A stretch of DNA of 64,000 nucleotides from Nitrosomonas communis (GTDB lineage Bacteria; Pseudomonadota; Gammaproteobacteria; Burkholderiales; Nitrosomonadaceae). This document shows positions 55,592 to 64,000 of this stretch, piece by piece. Numbering within the stretch: position 1 is the stretch's first letter; every line of letters begins with the position of its first letter. The notes under the pieces were generated by a model. It made no database searches, was not told the DNA's origin, and worked only from the letters and a program-made list of their open reading frames with translations. The DNA lies in assembly GCF_001007935.1 (NCBI RefSeq), contig NZ_CP011451.1, positions 1,612,001-1,676,000 on the forward strand. Direction: 5' to 3'. The translations under genes were made by a program, and so were the position numbers.

Positions 55592-56620
55592 ATGATTAAT
55601 ACATTCGAAAAAAACTGGTTTCGCTATAAGGGCGGCCTACGGGCAACTATCTTAGCATTGCTTTATTGCCAGCTAACTTATTTTGGCGGGATCGCATTAA
55701 TCTTGTCCCTGAATCCGACGCTCATGATAACCGGCACGCTCGCAATGGCTCATGGCATGGTCATAGCCGCCTATATGATTCACGAATGTGGGCACAACGC
55801 CGTATTCAAATCACCGCATCACAATGCATGGTTGGGAAGCGCATTAAATTGGCTTACCGGCGGCTGCTATGGAACCTATGATGATTTGCGTGCGAATCAC
55901 ATGAAACATCACGTAGACAATGTTGATGCCGTGACCTTCGACTACCGAAGCTATCTTGCACGCCATCCGACCCAATTTAAAATTGTGAAGGCATTGGAAT
56001 GGTTATACATACCGGCTGTAGAGCTCCTCATGCACACTGTGCTCATGTTCGCTCCATTCCTCTTTAAGGAAAAAGAAGATCAACAGCTGCGGGTAATGGG
56101 CATCATTGTGGTCCGATTTGGTCTGCTACTGGGAGTATTCCTATACTCACCTTTTGCTTATGCCTGTTATCTCCTGGCCTATGCCATCTTTTTGACGGTT
56201 TTGCGCTTCATGGATGCGCTTCAGCATAATTATGAATACATTGTGGCAGTGGATAGCAACTTCCATCTGATAGAGCACAAAGGCGACCGGAACTATGAGC
56301 AGTCTCACACTTTTAGCAATCCGATTTCCATTAATCACCCCTGGCTAAATCTTGTTACACTTAACTTTGGTTATCACAATGCCCATCACGCGAAGCCTAC
56401 GACTCCTTGGCACGAATTGCCAAAATTGCATAAGTCGCTGTATGCCAACGAAGCAACTTCTATTATTCCGTTTCGCCAGCAACTATTGAGCTTCCATAAG
56501 AACAGGGTAGCGCGCGTGATAGGTGATGATAGCGAAACGCGAAGTAACGAGTTTGCACAACGCCTTCAGAATGGCTCTGCGGTAGGCGCGAATGGCGTAT
56601 CTTTCCTGACCTCCTTCTAA
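55592..56620 (+). CDS. Membrane fatty-acid desaturase
   Basis: Di-iron integral-membrane desaturase of 342 residues. The three histidine boxes are HECGHN at 64-69, HMKHH at 103-107, and HNAHH near 270. A further histidine region, RFMDALQHNYEY, lies between, and four to six hydrophobic helices separate the boxes. It may adjust membrane lipid unsaturation or modify another lipid; electron donor and position of the double bond are unknown. AAAAGGAGAA precedes the ATG. The divergent winged-helix gene is its likely regulator. Confidence 0.88.
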   Translation: MINTFEKNWFRYKGGLRATILALLYCQLTYFGGIALILSLNPTLMITGTLAMAHGMVIAAYMIHECGHNAVFKSPHHNAWLGSALNWLTGGCYGTYDDLRANHMKHHVDNVDAVTFDYRSYLARHPTQFKIVKALEWLYIPAVELLMHTVLMFAPFLFKEKEDQQLRVMGIIVVRFGLLLGVFLYSPFAYACYLLAYAIFLTVLRFMDALQHNYEYIVAVDSNFHLIEHKGDRNYEQSHTFSNPISINHPWLNLVTLNFGYHNAHHAKPTTPWHELPKLHKSLYANEATSIIPFRQQLLSFHKNRVARVIGDDSETRSNEFAQRLQNGSAVGANGVSFLTSF

Positions 56621-56861
56621 ACCAAATAATGCCAGCGTTGCCTGCCCAGGTATCATGCAAGAAAATTCAGAGGCAAGTTGACATATTTCAACCAATAGAT
56701 TCTCATGTAAGGTATCGCAATGCAGCCCTTACTTATTTTATCCACGAGGACAGCTACGCATGTTAATGTTTATAAATAAATCGTGAAGCTTGATGAGTTT
56801 TTGATTGCTTTTTGGTTATTAACCCTTTATTTTTTCAAGTTTTACCCCATTACATCAAATC

Positions 56862-57677
56862 ATGACACAACGTGTTGCATTGGTCACTGGCGCATCCAGC
56901 GGTATTGGCAGAGCGACGGCTGAGCTTCTTGCCAAAAATGATTATTACGTATTCGCTATGGCGCGGCGCAGTTACAGGCTGGAACAGATCCGTTCGGATA
57001 ACATCGAACCCATCTGTCTGGATGTGACCGATGCCGAAGCTATCCAAGAAGCAGTCAACCATGCGCTGGCAAGCAAAGGCAGGATTGATTTGCTCGTGAA
57101 TAATGCGGGCTATGGCCAGTTGGGTGCGATCGAATGCGTTTCCATGGAAGCGGCCCATCAGCAATTTGAAGTCAATGTTTTCGGTTATGCCCGTTTTATC
57201 CAGGCAGTCGTGCCCCATATGCGCGCGCAGAAGTCCGGCTGTATCATCAATATCACTTCCATCCTGGGCAAAATCTCCATTCCAGGTTTCGGCTGGTATG
57301 CTGCTTCCAAACATGCTGTGGAAGCATTATCGGAAACTTTGCGTGGCGAAGTCATGAAATTTGGTATCAAGGTGGTGCTCATTGCGCCCGGCCTGATCAA
57401 AACCGAATTTGCTGCCAAGGAGCTTAAATTGCTCAAAACGGTTGCCCATCCGCCTGCTTATCTAAAATTGCTTACTGCGCTTCCGCGGCTTCTGGCTGGC
57501 GAACCTCAAGCCCCAGGGCCGGAAATTATCGCAAAAGCAGTCCTCGATGCAGCGACCGCATCGTTTCCTCCTATACGGCATGCGCTCCCTGCAGAATCCA
57601 AAACTGCGGTGGTATCGAGATGGCTGCTGGGTGGTCGTATTTTTGACTGGGCAGTCCGCCTGAAGATGAGAATCTGA
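56862..57677 (+). CDS. Short-chain dehydrogenase/reductase
   Basis: Classical SDR of 271 residues. The cofactor loop is VTGASSGIGRAT, then NNAGYGQLG, a serine in ITSILGKISIPG, and the catalytic YAASK. A basic residue after the loop (MARRSYRLE) suggests NADP preference. The C-terminal extension after residue 200 resembles SDRs acting on lipophilic or steroid-like substrates, but no substrate can be named. Confidence 0.88.
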   Translation: MTQRVALVTGASSGIGRATAELLAKNDYYVFAMARRSYRLEQIRSDNIEPICLDVTDAEAIQEAVNHALASKGRIDLLVNNAGYGQLGAIECVSMEAAHQQFEVNVFGYARFIQAVVPHMRAQKSGCIINITSILGKISIPGFGWYAASKHAVEALSETLRGEVMKFGIKVVLIAPGLIKTEFAAKELKLLKTVAHPPAYLKLLTALPRLLAGEPQAPGPEIIAKAVLDAATASFPPIRHALPAESKTAVVSRWLLGGRIFDWAVRLKMRI

Positions 57678-57705
57678 GGATCGATGCGGTAATATTCAAG
57701 CTTTG

Positions 57706-58062
57706 TTAGCGTGAAAGAGCAGGATGAATCTGATCAGATTCAGTCAGATCTTCATGCTCGGTAACGGGAAAATGATAATAAACTGCGTTCAGGTAATGAG
57801 TGACCTCTTTGATCTCATCCTCATTCCAGCCAAGATGCATGTTGCTCTGCCAGCGCGCCACCTCTGCCTTCAAGGCACGCCAGTCTGTCGCTATTTTCTT
57901 CTCACGCCAATGAATTTTGGTATTGTGGCAATTAATACAGTGTGTAAAATAAAGCAGTTCGCCGCGGGTTTCGCTTGATCCTGCTTGTGCATAAGCCTGG
58001 GGGCACACTGCCAATCCTAGCAGATATGTCAATACAAACCAAATTTTCTTTTCTATTGCCAT
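57706..58062 (-). CDS. Small periplasmic cytochrome c
   Basis: A signal peptide (IWFVLTYLLGLAVCPQAYAQA) is followed by a single haem site, CINCH, and a likely methionine ligand in SNMHLGW. The mature protein of about 95 residues fits a monohaem class I-type cytochrome. It begins 10 bases inside the end of the dioxygenase pseudogene, implying they were once co-transcribed. Redox partner unknown. Confidence 0.85.
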   Translation of the reverse strand: MAIEKKIWFVLTYLLGLAVCPQAYAQAGSSETRGELLYFTHCINCHNTKIHWREKKIATDWRALKAEVARWQSNMHLGWNEDEIKEVTHYLNAVYYHFPVTEHEDLTESDQIHPALSR

Positions 58063-58876
58063 AGCAAGCTCGTAACCGTTTTGCCCATAATTTCCTGGTT
58101 AAACACCACTTCGGCTATTGGCGTGCCGACACAAGCGACCCCGTAGCAAACATGTAACGGCACTAGATGATCTTCTATTGGATGGCAAAATCGAGCAGAC
58201 GGCGCTTTTTCCTACTCAATTAGTTGCTGTTCGCGTTTTTTAGGTGAAAGAGCCTGACTGGTACATGTTTCAATTAACCAGCTATCAAATTCATTGTTTT
58301 CTTTGTTGCTATCAATTTCTCGCGAGAAAAATACTTTTAAATTATGAAATGACATACCTGAGCCGATAATCAAGATGTTTTTCTTCCGTAAAGGAGTGAT
58401 GGCTTTTCCTAGAGCAATATGCTTGCGAGGGTCCAAATTCTTGAGTAGCGATAACTGGATGCAGGGTATCTGCGCCTCCGGATACATCAGCTTGAGCAGC
58501 ACAAATAAACCATGATCAAACCCCCGCTGTTCATCAAGTCTTGCTGGAATGCCATTTGCTGTTATCAGTTCAAACACTTCTTTGGCTAGCTGTGGATGGC
58601 CAGGTGCAGCATATTTAATTTGATAAGCTTCAGCAGGAAACCCCCGTAGTAATCGTAGATTATTCTAGGATGACTGCCACTTGTTATGGTCGCTATCTCT
58701 TCTTCCCAGTGGGCGCTAATAAACAGAATCGCTGACGGCGTGCCCAGTCTGCTGGTAATCTCTTTCAGAAAAGAAACCATCTTTTCATGTGCTTTATCAC
58801 CTAGAATGGGCAAGGGTCCACCTCCATGTGGTAAATACAAAACCGGTGAAAGTGTTTCGGATGCTGGGCTAGCCAT
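58053..58876 (-). pseudogene. Decayed LigB/DODA-type extradiol dioxygenase
   Basis: Homologous to 4,5-DOPA extradiol dioxygenase-like proteins (YgiD family). From the ATG at 58876 (MASPASETLSPVLYLPHGGGP) it reads to the AILFISAHWEEE region and IIYDYYG, then shifts frame at a five-C run (58641-58645). The correct frame, GFPAEAYQIKYAAPGHPQL, resumes immediately after. It continues through FDHGLFVLLKLMYPEA and IGSGMSFHNL until an in-frame TAG at 58212-58214, where a tryptophan codon is expected. Sense coding goes on for about 50 more codons, including the metal-site region HPIEDHLVPLH, to a stop at 58053. Two separate lesions make loss of function likely. Confidence 0.85.
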
Positions 58877-59005
58877 ATAAAATTCCTGGTGGTAAAGATG
58901 CTCACGCAAGGCTGACTAATGCGTTGCAGTAGCATATTTTTTCATCAGCAACGGATCAAACCAATTTACTTTTATTGCGAGGTAATGTTAACGGACGCTA
59001 ACTAA

Positions 59006-59040
59006 GCGGGCAATAATGCCTTTGCATACAATTTTTATCC
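59006..59040. repeat. 35-base motif, copy B
   Basis: Matches the motif at 37316-37350 at 33 of 35 positions, from GCGGGCAATAATGC to GCATACAATTTTTATCC. Both copies are intergenic and in the same orientation. Confidence 0.6.
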
Positions 59041-59210
59041 GCTCGCATATAAAACAGGGGCTATTGCTGAAAGAGTTAACTGGAATGGGTAATTTATTTC
59101 CAAAGCTTATAAGATTATTGCTGAGAAAGGGTAAAGTTGAGAATATTTGTGGATCTGATTACGGTAACGGCATCAAATCCTGGCCTCAATCAAGACACCA
59201 ATAACAAAAA

Positions 59211-59229
59211 ACCGCCCTAAGAGGGCGGT
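59211..59229 (-). terminator. Rho-independent terminator of the small lipoprotein gene
   Basis: ACCGCCC/GGGCGGT stem with a five-base loop. On the minus strand it is followed by TTTTTTGTT, and it lies 53 bases after the stop of the small lipoprotein gene. Confidence 0.85.
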
Positions 59230-59282
59230 TAAAGTATTTTAATCATCATATTTGCGTCATATTGGAGTGGATAGGTTTAGCG

Positions 59283-59432
59283 CTAACCTTTGGATCGTTT
59301 CTCATCGCCTTTGTCCGGCATAGAATCACGTTCCATCAGTGCGCTTGGTGGATACTGACCTGGTTTGGGTTCCATACAAGCGGTTAAAGAAGATGCGGCT
59401 AAGAGTACAGCTAATATGAGTGAGAGTTTCAT
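59283..59432 (-). CDS. Small lipoprotein, 49 residues
   Basis: MKLSLILAVLLAASSLTAC forms a compact signal with a lipobox ending at C19. The mature peptide of about 30 residues is charged and rich in proline, with MERDSMPD in the middle, and ends KRSKG. AGGAGA lies 9 bases before the ATG, and a strong terminator follows, so this is a complete single-gene unit despite its size. No family is recognised; its small size and lipid anchor recall entericidin-like or envelope-stress peptides, which is only an analogy. Confidence 0.8.
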   Translation of the reverse strand: MKLSLILAVLLAASSLTACMEPKPGQYPPSALMERDSMPDKGDEKRSKG

Positions 59433-59916
59433 TTTTGTAGTCTCCTATAATTATAGAAAAAATATAAAATTAAATAGATCTTCTAAAATATATAACACCA
59501 CATACTTTTTCATTATCGAAAAAGTTATAATATAATTAACATAGTGAGAATATATTGTCAAGCAGAAAAATAACCTTGTAGAGAACAAATAACCTATTCC
59601 ACTGAATTTCTTACGTTCGATTGATTCAATATTTTAAATGGGATATCCAATTGAAAATATTGGGAAATTGATTCTACTCAATCTCAGTCTAATGTTTCCA
59701 CTTTCCTAAAACAGTGGCAACAGTGGTGAGTTTTTGGCTAAATCTGAGTTCGGTTCAGATCAAATATATTGCCTAAATTGAGCATCGTTTCATGTACCAT
59801 CGATTCTCATCCTATTTCCGAATTAAAACTACCTCTGTCGGCTTCACCTTGCCGTATTATGGATACTATCTGCGGCTCGCCGTCGAGTCATATTTGATTA
59901 GGACAGGGAATGAAGC
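59433..59916. other. Intergenic region with repeat copy 3
   Basis: Very AT-rich from 59450 to 59560, probably holding the lipoprotein promoter. The third palindromic repeat lies at its far end, directly downstream of the acyltransferase stop. No gene is seen. Confidence 0.5.
59808..59912. repeat. Dispersed palindromic repeat, copy 3 (diverged)
   Basis: Shares the interior CTGTCGGCTTCACCTTGCCG, GTATTA and TCTGCGGCTCGC with the copies at 20736 and 37183. The outer arms have drifted (ATCCTATTTCCGAATTAAAA against the complement of ATTCCCTGTCCTAATCAAAT), so it is the oldest-looking of the three. Confidence 0.7.
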
Positions 59917-61005
59917 TTAAATAAAGCGCAGAATACTCTCCGGGTACCGCCATTTCAAAGCTCGATAAGCACAGCAAATGGGATAAAGTAACCCCAGAGT
60001 CAGGGCAGCAGCAAGAAAGGCTTGTCCAAGTCCAGCACGCTCCAGAAGCAGGGTCAATAGCGCCAACACGGCAAAATGCGCCAGGTAGAAAAAAAGGGCC
60101 GTTTGGCCAAATACTAGAATAGGGCCATATTGGCCAATGCTTATTTTCGGCTGTAACCATAGCAAGGTGGCCAGTATGATCATCATTAACCCTAGCTCGA
60201 GCGAAATATAGCTGATGCTCGGCGGATATTTGCTGACATGCAACCATTGAATAACCGAATTGTCTTCACGGTACAGCAACATATTGCCGTAGCCATTGAC
60301 ACCCCGCACCAGCAAAAAGCAGATTAACGCTAGCAGACCAACTGTCAGCAACACACGCGCCACTGGCCAACTGCTTTGCTGACGAGTTGTCAGCCAGTCG
60401 CCGAATACCCATCCCAGCATCATGATAGCAAGCCATGGCATCGCCGGGTAAAGTACGGTGAATGATGCGCTGAACCAAGGAGCAAAGGTCAGTGCGAGCC
60501 ACAGCGGCACCTGCTCATGCGGCTGCCAGAACAGGAGAGTGAACGCTTCCCCGCCTATGAGCAGCATCAGCGCGCTGATCAATAAAACGCGCCTACCCAG
60601 ACGATAGAGCAGCGCCATTAACATCATGCTGACGCCGATCGCATACAGTACTTGCAGATACAACTTTCCACTGAGGAATGAGAACACGATGATATCCAAC
60701 AGCGCAATCAATGCGCCGCGAATGAGCAGATCACGATCAATAGCCTTGCTGTCCAAACCTTTTTCACGCCGCTGCACGATACTCAGTGCTATCGCTGTTC
60801 CCGTCAGAAACACAAAGGTGGGTGCGCTCAGATGCGTTATCCAGCGAGTAAAAAATTGCTCGACAACGAAACTTGATCCAACCACATGCTTTATGATGGT
60901 ATCGTTTGCAATACGTCCTTGATTAAAAAATGCTGATGCATGATCTAGTGTCATCAATACCATGACAAAGCCGCGCATCCAGTCGATTGCTGCAATACGA
61001 TTCAT
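59917..61005 (-). CDS. HGSNAT/DUF1624-type membrane acyltransferase
   Basis: Integral membrane protein of 362 residues with about ten hydrophobic helices. The start IAAIDWMRGFVMVLMTLDHASAFF and RWITHLSAPTFVFLTGTAIAL are hallmarks of the heparan-alpha-glucosaminide N-acetyltransferase catalytic family, with the conserved histidine in LDHA. Bacterial members are thought to acetylate sugars across the membrane; the acceptor here is unknown. It follows the TPR protein gene on the same strand with a 31-base gap. Confidence 0.85.
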   Translation of the reverse strand: MNRIAAIDWMRGFVMVLMTLDHASAFFNQGRIANDTIIKHVVGSSFVVEQFFTRWITHLSAPTFVFLTGTAIALSIVQRREKGLDSKAIDRDLLIRGALIALLDIIVFSFLSGKLYLQVLYAIGVSMMLMALLYRLGRRVLLISALMLLIGGEAFTLLFWQPHEQVPLWLALTFAPWFSASFTVLYPAMPWLAIMMLGWVFGDWLTTRQQSSWPVARVLLTVGLLALICFLLVRGVNGYGNMLLYREDNSVIQWLHVSKYPPSISYISLELGLMMIILATLLWLQPKISIGQYGPILVFGQTALFFYLAHFAVLALLTLLLERAGLGQAFLAAALTLGLLYPICCAYRALKWRYPESILRFI

Positions 61006-61036
61006 GTGGTTCTACCAAACTGGCTGGACTCGCTTT

Positions 61037-62758
61037 TCAGCTTTCAGGTTGCCGCCCAAAACGAGAAGCATTGAGCGTCATATCAGCGCGTTGCCATGCC
61101 TTCTTGAAGCGAGCTTCGATGAGTGCTGCCTGATCATTTTTCTGCTGAGCGCGCAATGCTTGCAACAAACCGTACAATGCCCAGCCGTTGTTGCGATTGC
61201 GCCGCAAGTCTTCCCAATAGACCGTTTCTGCTTCGTGTGCATGTCCTGCTTCGAGCAGAATGGCCCCCAGCGCCAGTCGTGGCGGAAAATGCCATTCGGC
61301 AGGTTCAGTATAAACCAGGCCATCTTCCAGGCGGACCGCGTGGTCGAGAAGCACAATCGCTTCGTCAAATTTTCCTTGAGCGGCGGCGATCTCGCCGGCC
61401 AATACCTTAGGTGCGATTGCGAGTACGCTACGCGCAGTATTCTGTGAGAATAACGGCGTATCCCAGCCTGTTTCCTGCATGATCTTGTCAAGTGATGCGA
61501 GCTCCTGCTCCGCTTGCTGCAGTTGGCCCGTTGCCACATGTGCGAGACCACGCACATAATGCCAGCTACCGGTCAGGAAAGCATTGGTTGCAGTGGGGGC
61601 TGGTTCTTTTAGTACCTCTTGCCAGCGGCCAAATCGTGCCAGCGACCAGTACGGAATAACACGGAATATCACTGTGATGGGTAATTCATTCAATGTGTTA
61701 TCGCTGATTTGGTCTGCAGCTTTGCGGGCTGCGTCGAGCGCGATCTTGCTTTGCCCATCCATTGTGGCTGCGAACCAGAGAAAGTGAATGTTGTGCGGAT
61801 AATACCCAATCGGATAGATTCCTTGCGCCTGGGATTGTGCAAGATAGGCTTCATCCGCGGCAATGGCGAGCTGATTGCTTTTCATCGAGTCTGCATAGCG
61901 CCCGACCCGCTGATAAATATGCGAAGCCATATGGACTGTATGGCCTGCATCTGGCATCAGCGTCAATAAGGTATCTGCTGCTTTTTCCGCGCGCTCGGGG
62001 GTACAGGTGGATTCCATGAGATGAATGTACATGTGCAAAGCGCCGGGATGCTTCGGATCTTTACGCATGACTTCTTCTGTGATCGCGACAATTTCGGTGG
62101 TGCCTTCATAGGGCTGTCCGTCTGGCATCCAGTAGCCCCACGGCCGAACATCCATCATCGATTCGACATAAAGGATGGCGATATCGAGATCATCCGGAAA
62201 ACGTTGGTGTGCTGAGCGCATGGCTGCTGCATAAGCCCGATTATTCGCGCTGCGATCTTCTGCATTACCCGTGTAACGTTTTTCCAGTGCACGAATCAGT
62301 GCCTGCTCTCTCGGTGTTGTGGTTGCCATCAGCGAGACCGCCTTTTGAACAAGCTCATATGCCTCTTGCTCTGTTTGAGGTTCCATCATCGCATTAATAT
62401 TAGGTCCTAGCACGAGCGCCTGACCCCAATACGCCATTGCCAAATTAGGATCGAGGCGTGCCGCTTCGCTGAAGGCATGGCCTGCTTCGGCATGATTGAA
62501 CCCATAAGCCAGATTCAACCCCTGATTCATGAATAATTGCGCCTGCGGTTTGTCGGTGCTTACGGGAAAAGTATGGGCGCCAAGATTCAGCAGCTTGGGC
62601 ACGAGCTGACCAGCTGGCCCGGGATGATGGGCTGGCTGCCTGTGTTCATGCTTATGAACCGAGGTGGGTTGATCTGCCGCCTGTGCTAAATTTATCTGAG
62701 CCTGTGAGCTTAACGAGATGGTAACGGTAATCAGGAAACGAAGGAACTGGTCTATCAT
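61037..62758 (-). CDS. Exported tetratricopeptide-repeat protein
   Basis: A signal peptide (FLRFLITVTISLSSQAQ) is followed by a histidine-rich linker (HKHEHRQPAHHPG) and then multiple TPR-like helix pairs, clearest at MNQGLNLAYGFNHAEAGHAFSEAARLDPNLAMAYWG-type positions 78-113 and near residues 480-550. Other conserved stretches are HPGALHMYIHLMEST and MASHIYQRVGRYADSM. At 573 residues it matches a widespread uncharacterised exported family. Function unknown; it probably scaffolds envelope partners. Confidence 0.8.
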   Translation of the reverse strand: MIDQFLRFLITVTISLSSQAQINLAQAADQPTSVHKHEHRQPAHHPGPAGQLVPKLLNLGAHTFPVSTDKPQAQLFMNQGLNLAYGFNHAEAGHAFSEAARLDPNLAMAYWGQALVLGPNINAMMEPQTEQEAYELVQKAVSLMATTTPREQALIRALEKRYTGNAEDRSANNRAYAAAMRSAHQRFPDDLDIAILYVESMMDVRPWGYWMPDGQPYEGTTEIVAITEEVMRKDPKHPGALHMYIHLMESTCTPERAEKAADTLLTLMPDAGHTVHMASHIYQRVGRYADSMKSNQLAIAADEAYLAQSQAQGIYPIGYYPHNIHFLWFAATMDGQSKIALDAARKAADQISDNTLNELPITVIFRVIPYWSLARFGRWQEVLKEPAPTATNAFLTGSWHYVRGLAHVATGQLQQAEQELASLDKIMQETGWDTPLFSQNTARSVLAIAPKVLAGEIAAAQGKFDEAIVLLDHAVRLEDGLVYTEPAEWHFPPRLALGAILLEAGHAHEAETVYWEDLRRNRNNGWALYGLLQALRAQQKNDQAALIEARFKKAWQRADMTLNASRFGRQPES

Positions 62759-62900
62759 AATTGCCCTCTTTGTCTATACAACAGGTAATCCTACTTTATC
62801 ATTAAGATTGATTTTGTAATAGAACTAGGTAGAGTGGGATGATGGAATCTGGTCTGACTGATCATTGCCAGACCAGAAGGAACTCGCTCTTACAGCTTTT

Positions 62901-63200
62901 TCAATAGGATAAGGGACTAGGCTGTCCTTCTAAAACCAGTCTGCCATTTTCATCGACTCTCATGTCAAAAGTACGCCAGTCCCGTGTTTTAACATGAACA
63001 TCATAAGTAGTGGCTGAATTCATTATTTCCTTTTCAATTTTCTGAGCCTCCCCGCCTTGTAAGTTGGCAATGATCGTTTGTTGAACAGGTTCTGGAAGCT
63101 GGTATAGCTTGACCTCTGCTTCATATTTATGAGCGAAGATGGGTGTAACAAAAGCGGTAAGGGCAATCGCGGGGATAAGGGTACGTGCTTTAATATTCAT
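62901..63200 (-). CDS. Small exported PepSY-like protein
   Basis: A 99-residue protein with a signal peptide (LIPAIALTAFVTPIFA) and a mature part with LPEPVQQTIIANLQGGEAQKI, then TYDVHVKTRDWRTFDMRVDENGRLV. The helix-then-strands order resembles a single PepSY/BLIP-like domain. Such proteins are often periplasmic inhibitors or sensors; its role here is not known. Confidence 0.7.
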   Translation of the reverse strand: MNIKARTLIPAIALTAFVTPIFAHKYEAEVKLYQLPEPVQQTIIANLQGGEAQKIEKEIMNSATTYDVHVKTRDWRTFDMRVDENGRLVLEGQPSPLSY

Positions 63201-63397
63201 CTTAATTCTCCTGTGAATGTTGTTAATACAAACAGTTACATAGAGTTTCTGATAAAGACTGTCAACACGAGTGGCTGTTAGTGAGCGGATAGCAACTTAA
63301 GAGTTAATTTGCTCAGAGGCACTCACGGTCAATCCTACGTAAAGTAGTAAGAGAAAGCAATGAGAAGATGATGACAAGGCAGTCAATAGCCAGAAAA

Positions 63398-63433
63398 AAA
63401 AAAAGCCCATCAGTCAAGCTGATGGGCTTTTTT
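63398..63433 (-). terminator. Bidirectional rho-independent terminator after hppA
   Basis: A 15-base stem, AAAAAAGCCCATCAG with its complement, closes a TCAAG loop (63414-63418). It is A-rich on one side and T-rich on the other, so it can work in both directions. It lies 35 bases beyond the hppA stop. Confidence 0.9.
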
Positions 63434-63467
63434 CATAACAATAATTATTACATTGCACAGCAAAATA

Positions 63468-64000
63468 CTACAGCAAAGGAATAATCAGCAATGCTACGAT
63501 ATTGATAATTTTGATGAGTGGATTAATAGCTGGGCCAGCCGTATCTTTGTACGGATCGCCAACAGTATCACCGGTAACTGCTGATTTGTGCGCTTCACTT
63601 CCTTTACCACCATAGTTACCATCTTCAATATATTTTTTCGCATTATCCCATGCACCACCACCCGTTGTCATGGAAATAGCCACGAACAGACCGGTAATGA
63701 TAGAGCCCATCAATACACCACCGAGTGCTTGTGGGCCTAGGATGATGCCCACCAACAGAGGAATCAGAACTGGCAGCAACGAGGGTGCGATCATTTCTTT
63801 AATGGCTGCTTTGGTCAGCATGTCCACCGCACGTGAATAATCCGGTTTACCTGTGCCTTCCATGATACCCGGAATTTCACTGAATTGACGGCGCACTTCA
63901 ATGACGACAGAACCTGCGGCACGCCCAACGGCTTCCATTGACATGGCACCAAACAGGTAAGGCACCATACCACCAATGAACAGACCGATAATGACCAGGT
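63468..64000 (-). CDS. hppA: Membrane-bound proton-translocating pyrophosphatase, C-terminal part
   Basis: Ion-pumping pyrophosphatase that couples pyrophosphate hydrolysis to proton (or sodium) export. Only about the last 177 residues are in the window; the frame is open to the edge. Visible are [58 protein letters not shown], and the near-C-terminal [22 protein letters not shown], a highly conserved pyrophosphate-site segment. The residues that decide potassium dependence lie outside the window. Confidence 0.96.
   Translation of the reverse strand, partial: LVIIGLFIGGMVPYLFGAMSMEAVGRAAGSVVIEVRRQFSEIPGIMEGTGKPDYSRAVDMLTKAAIKEMIAPSLLPVLIPLLVGIILGPQALGGVLMGSIITGLFVAISMTTGGGAWDNAKKYIEDGNYGGKGSEAHKSAVTGDTVGDPYKDTAGPAINPLIKIINIVALLIIPLL

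Larger units (their letters stand above)
58910..59282. other. Intergenic region upstream of the dioxygenase remnant
   Basis: Contains the second 35-base motif and a terminator (listed separately). A plus-strand frame from 59016 starting inside the motif has no recognisable family features, and I do not call it a gene. Confidence 0.5.

Noticed and set aside
59016..59204. A 62-codon frame starting inside the 35-base motif
   Set aside because: It has no ribosome-binding site or family features, and the other copy of the motif does not keep the frame open.

Overview
The window looks like a chromosome segment of a betaproteobacterium, most plausibly a Nitrosomonas-type ammonia oxidiser. That assignment is an inference from the moderate G+C, a dcw cluster ordered mraZ-rsmH-ftsL-ftsI-murE-murF-mraY-murD-ftsW-murG-murC-murB-ddlB-ftsQ, the hupB-tRNA-ppiD and rhodanese-grxC-secB-gpsA neighbourhoods, a membrane pyrophosphatase, and general protein resemblance. 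No rRNA or ammonia-oxidation gene is present to settle it.

Layout. 1-14.75 kb: the dcw peptidoglycan and division cluster, all on the minus strand and mostly with 4-11 bp overlaps. It is driven from a promoter carrying four GTGG repeats at exact 10-bp spacing (a MraZ box). 14.9-16.5 kb: an IS110-group element with a frameshifted transposase and a structured leader that is a candidate bridge RNA. 16.5-20.7 kb: an AlkA-like glycosylase, a 180-bp MITE-like element and an orphan peptide-type ABC pair (permease plus binding lipoprotein). 21-27.2 kb: fabI, ppiD, tRNA-Asp, tRNA-Val, hupB, gpsA, an SH3 protein, secB, grxC and a cysteine-free rhodanese. 27.6-34.7 kb: gpmA, envC, ctpA, moeB/thiF, an MsbA-type exporter, crcB and DUF190.

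From 34.7 kb the window becomes accessory. It holds a VOC protein, a truncated NERD-helicase start, a Tat-exported PLP enzyme, an amidase and an intact IS982 element. Next comes a probable zinc-homeostasis locus (FtsX-like permease, LolD-like ATPase, DUF3299 lipoprotein, DUF2796/ZrgA-like protein, CobW GTPase) with an IS1380 transposase gene lying inside it. A G+C-rich island follows, with a type I restriction-modification operon (hsdM, GIY-YIG, hsdS, hsdR) and a double nitroreductase. In that operon hsdS is frameshifted, and a GIY-YIG gene bracketed by copies of a 20-bp repeat lies between hsdM and hsdS. After it come a winged-helix regulator divergent from a fatty-acid desaturase, an SDR, a small cytochrome c, a decayed extradiol dioxygenase, a 49-residue lipoprotein, an HGSNAT-type membrane acyltransferase, a TPR protein, a small exported protein and the 3' end of hppA.

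Three copies of a roughly 102-bp palindromic intergenic repeat (20.7, 37.2 and 59.8 kb) and two copies of a 35-bp motif (37.3 and 59.0 kb) are scattered through the window. The best candidates for something undescribed are the GIY-YIG gene flanked by the 20-bp repeat, the IS110 leader RNA, the dispersed 102-bp repeat, and the zinc-type locus.
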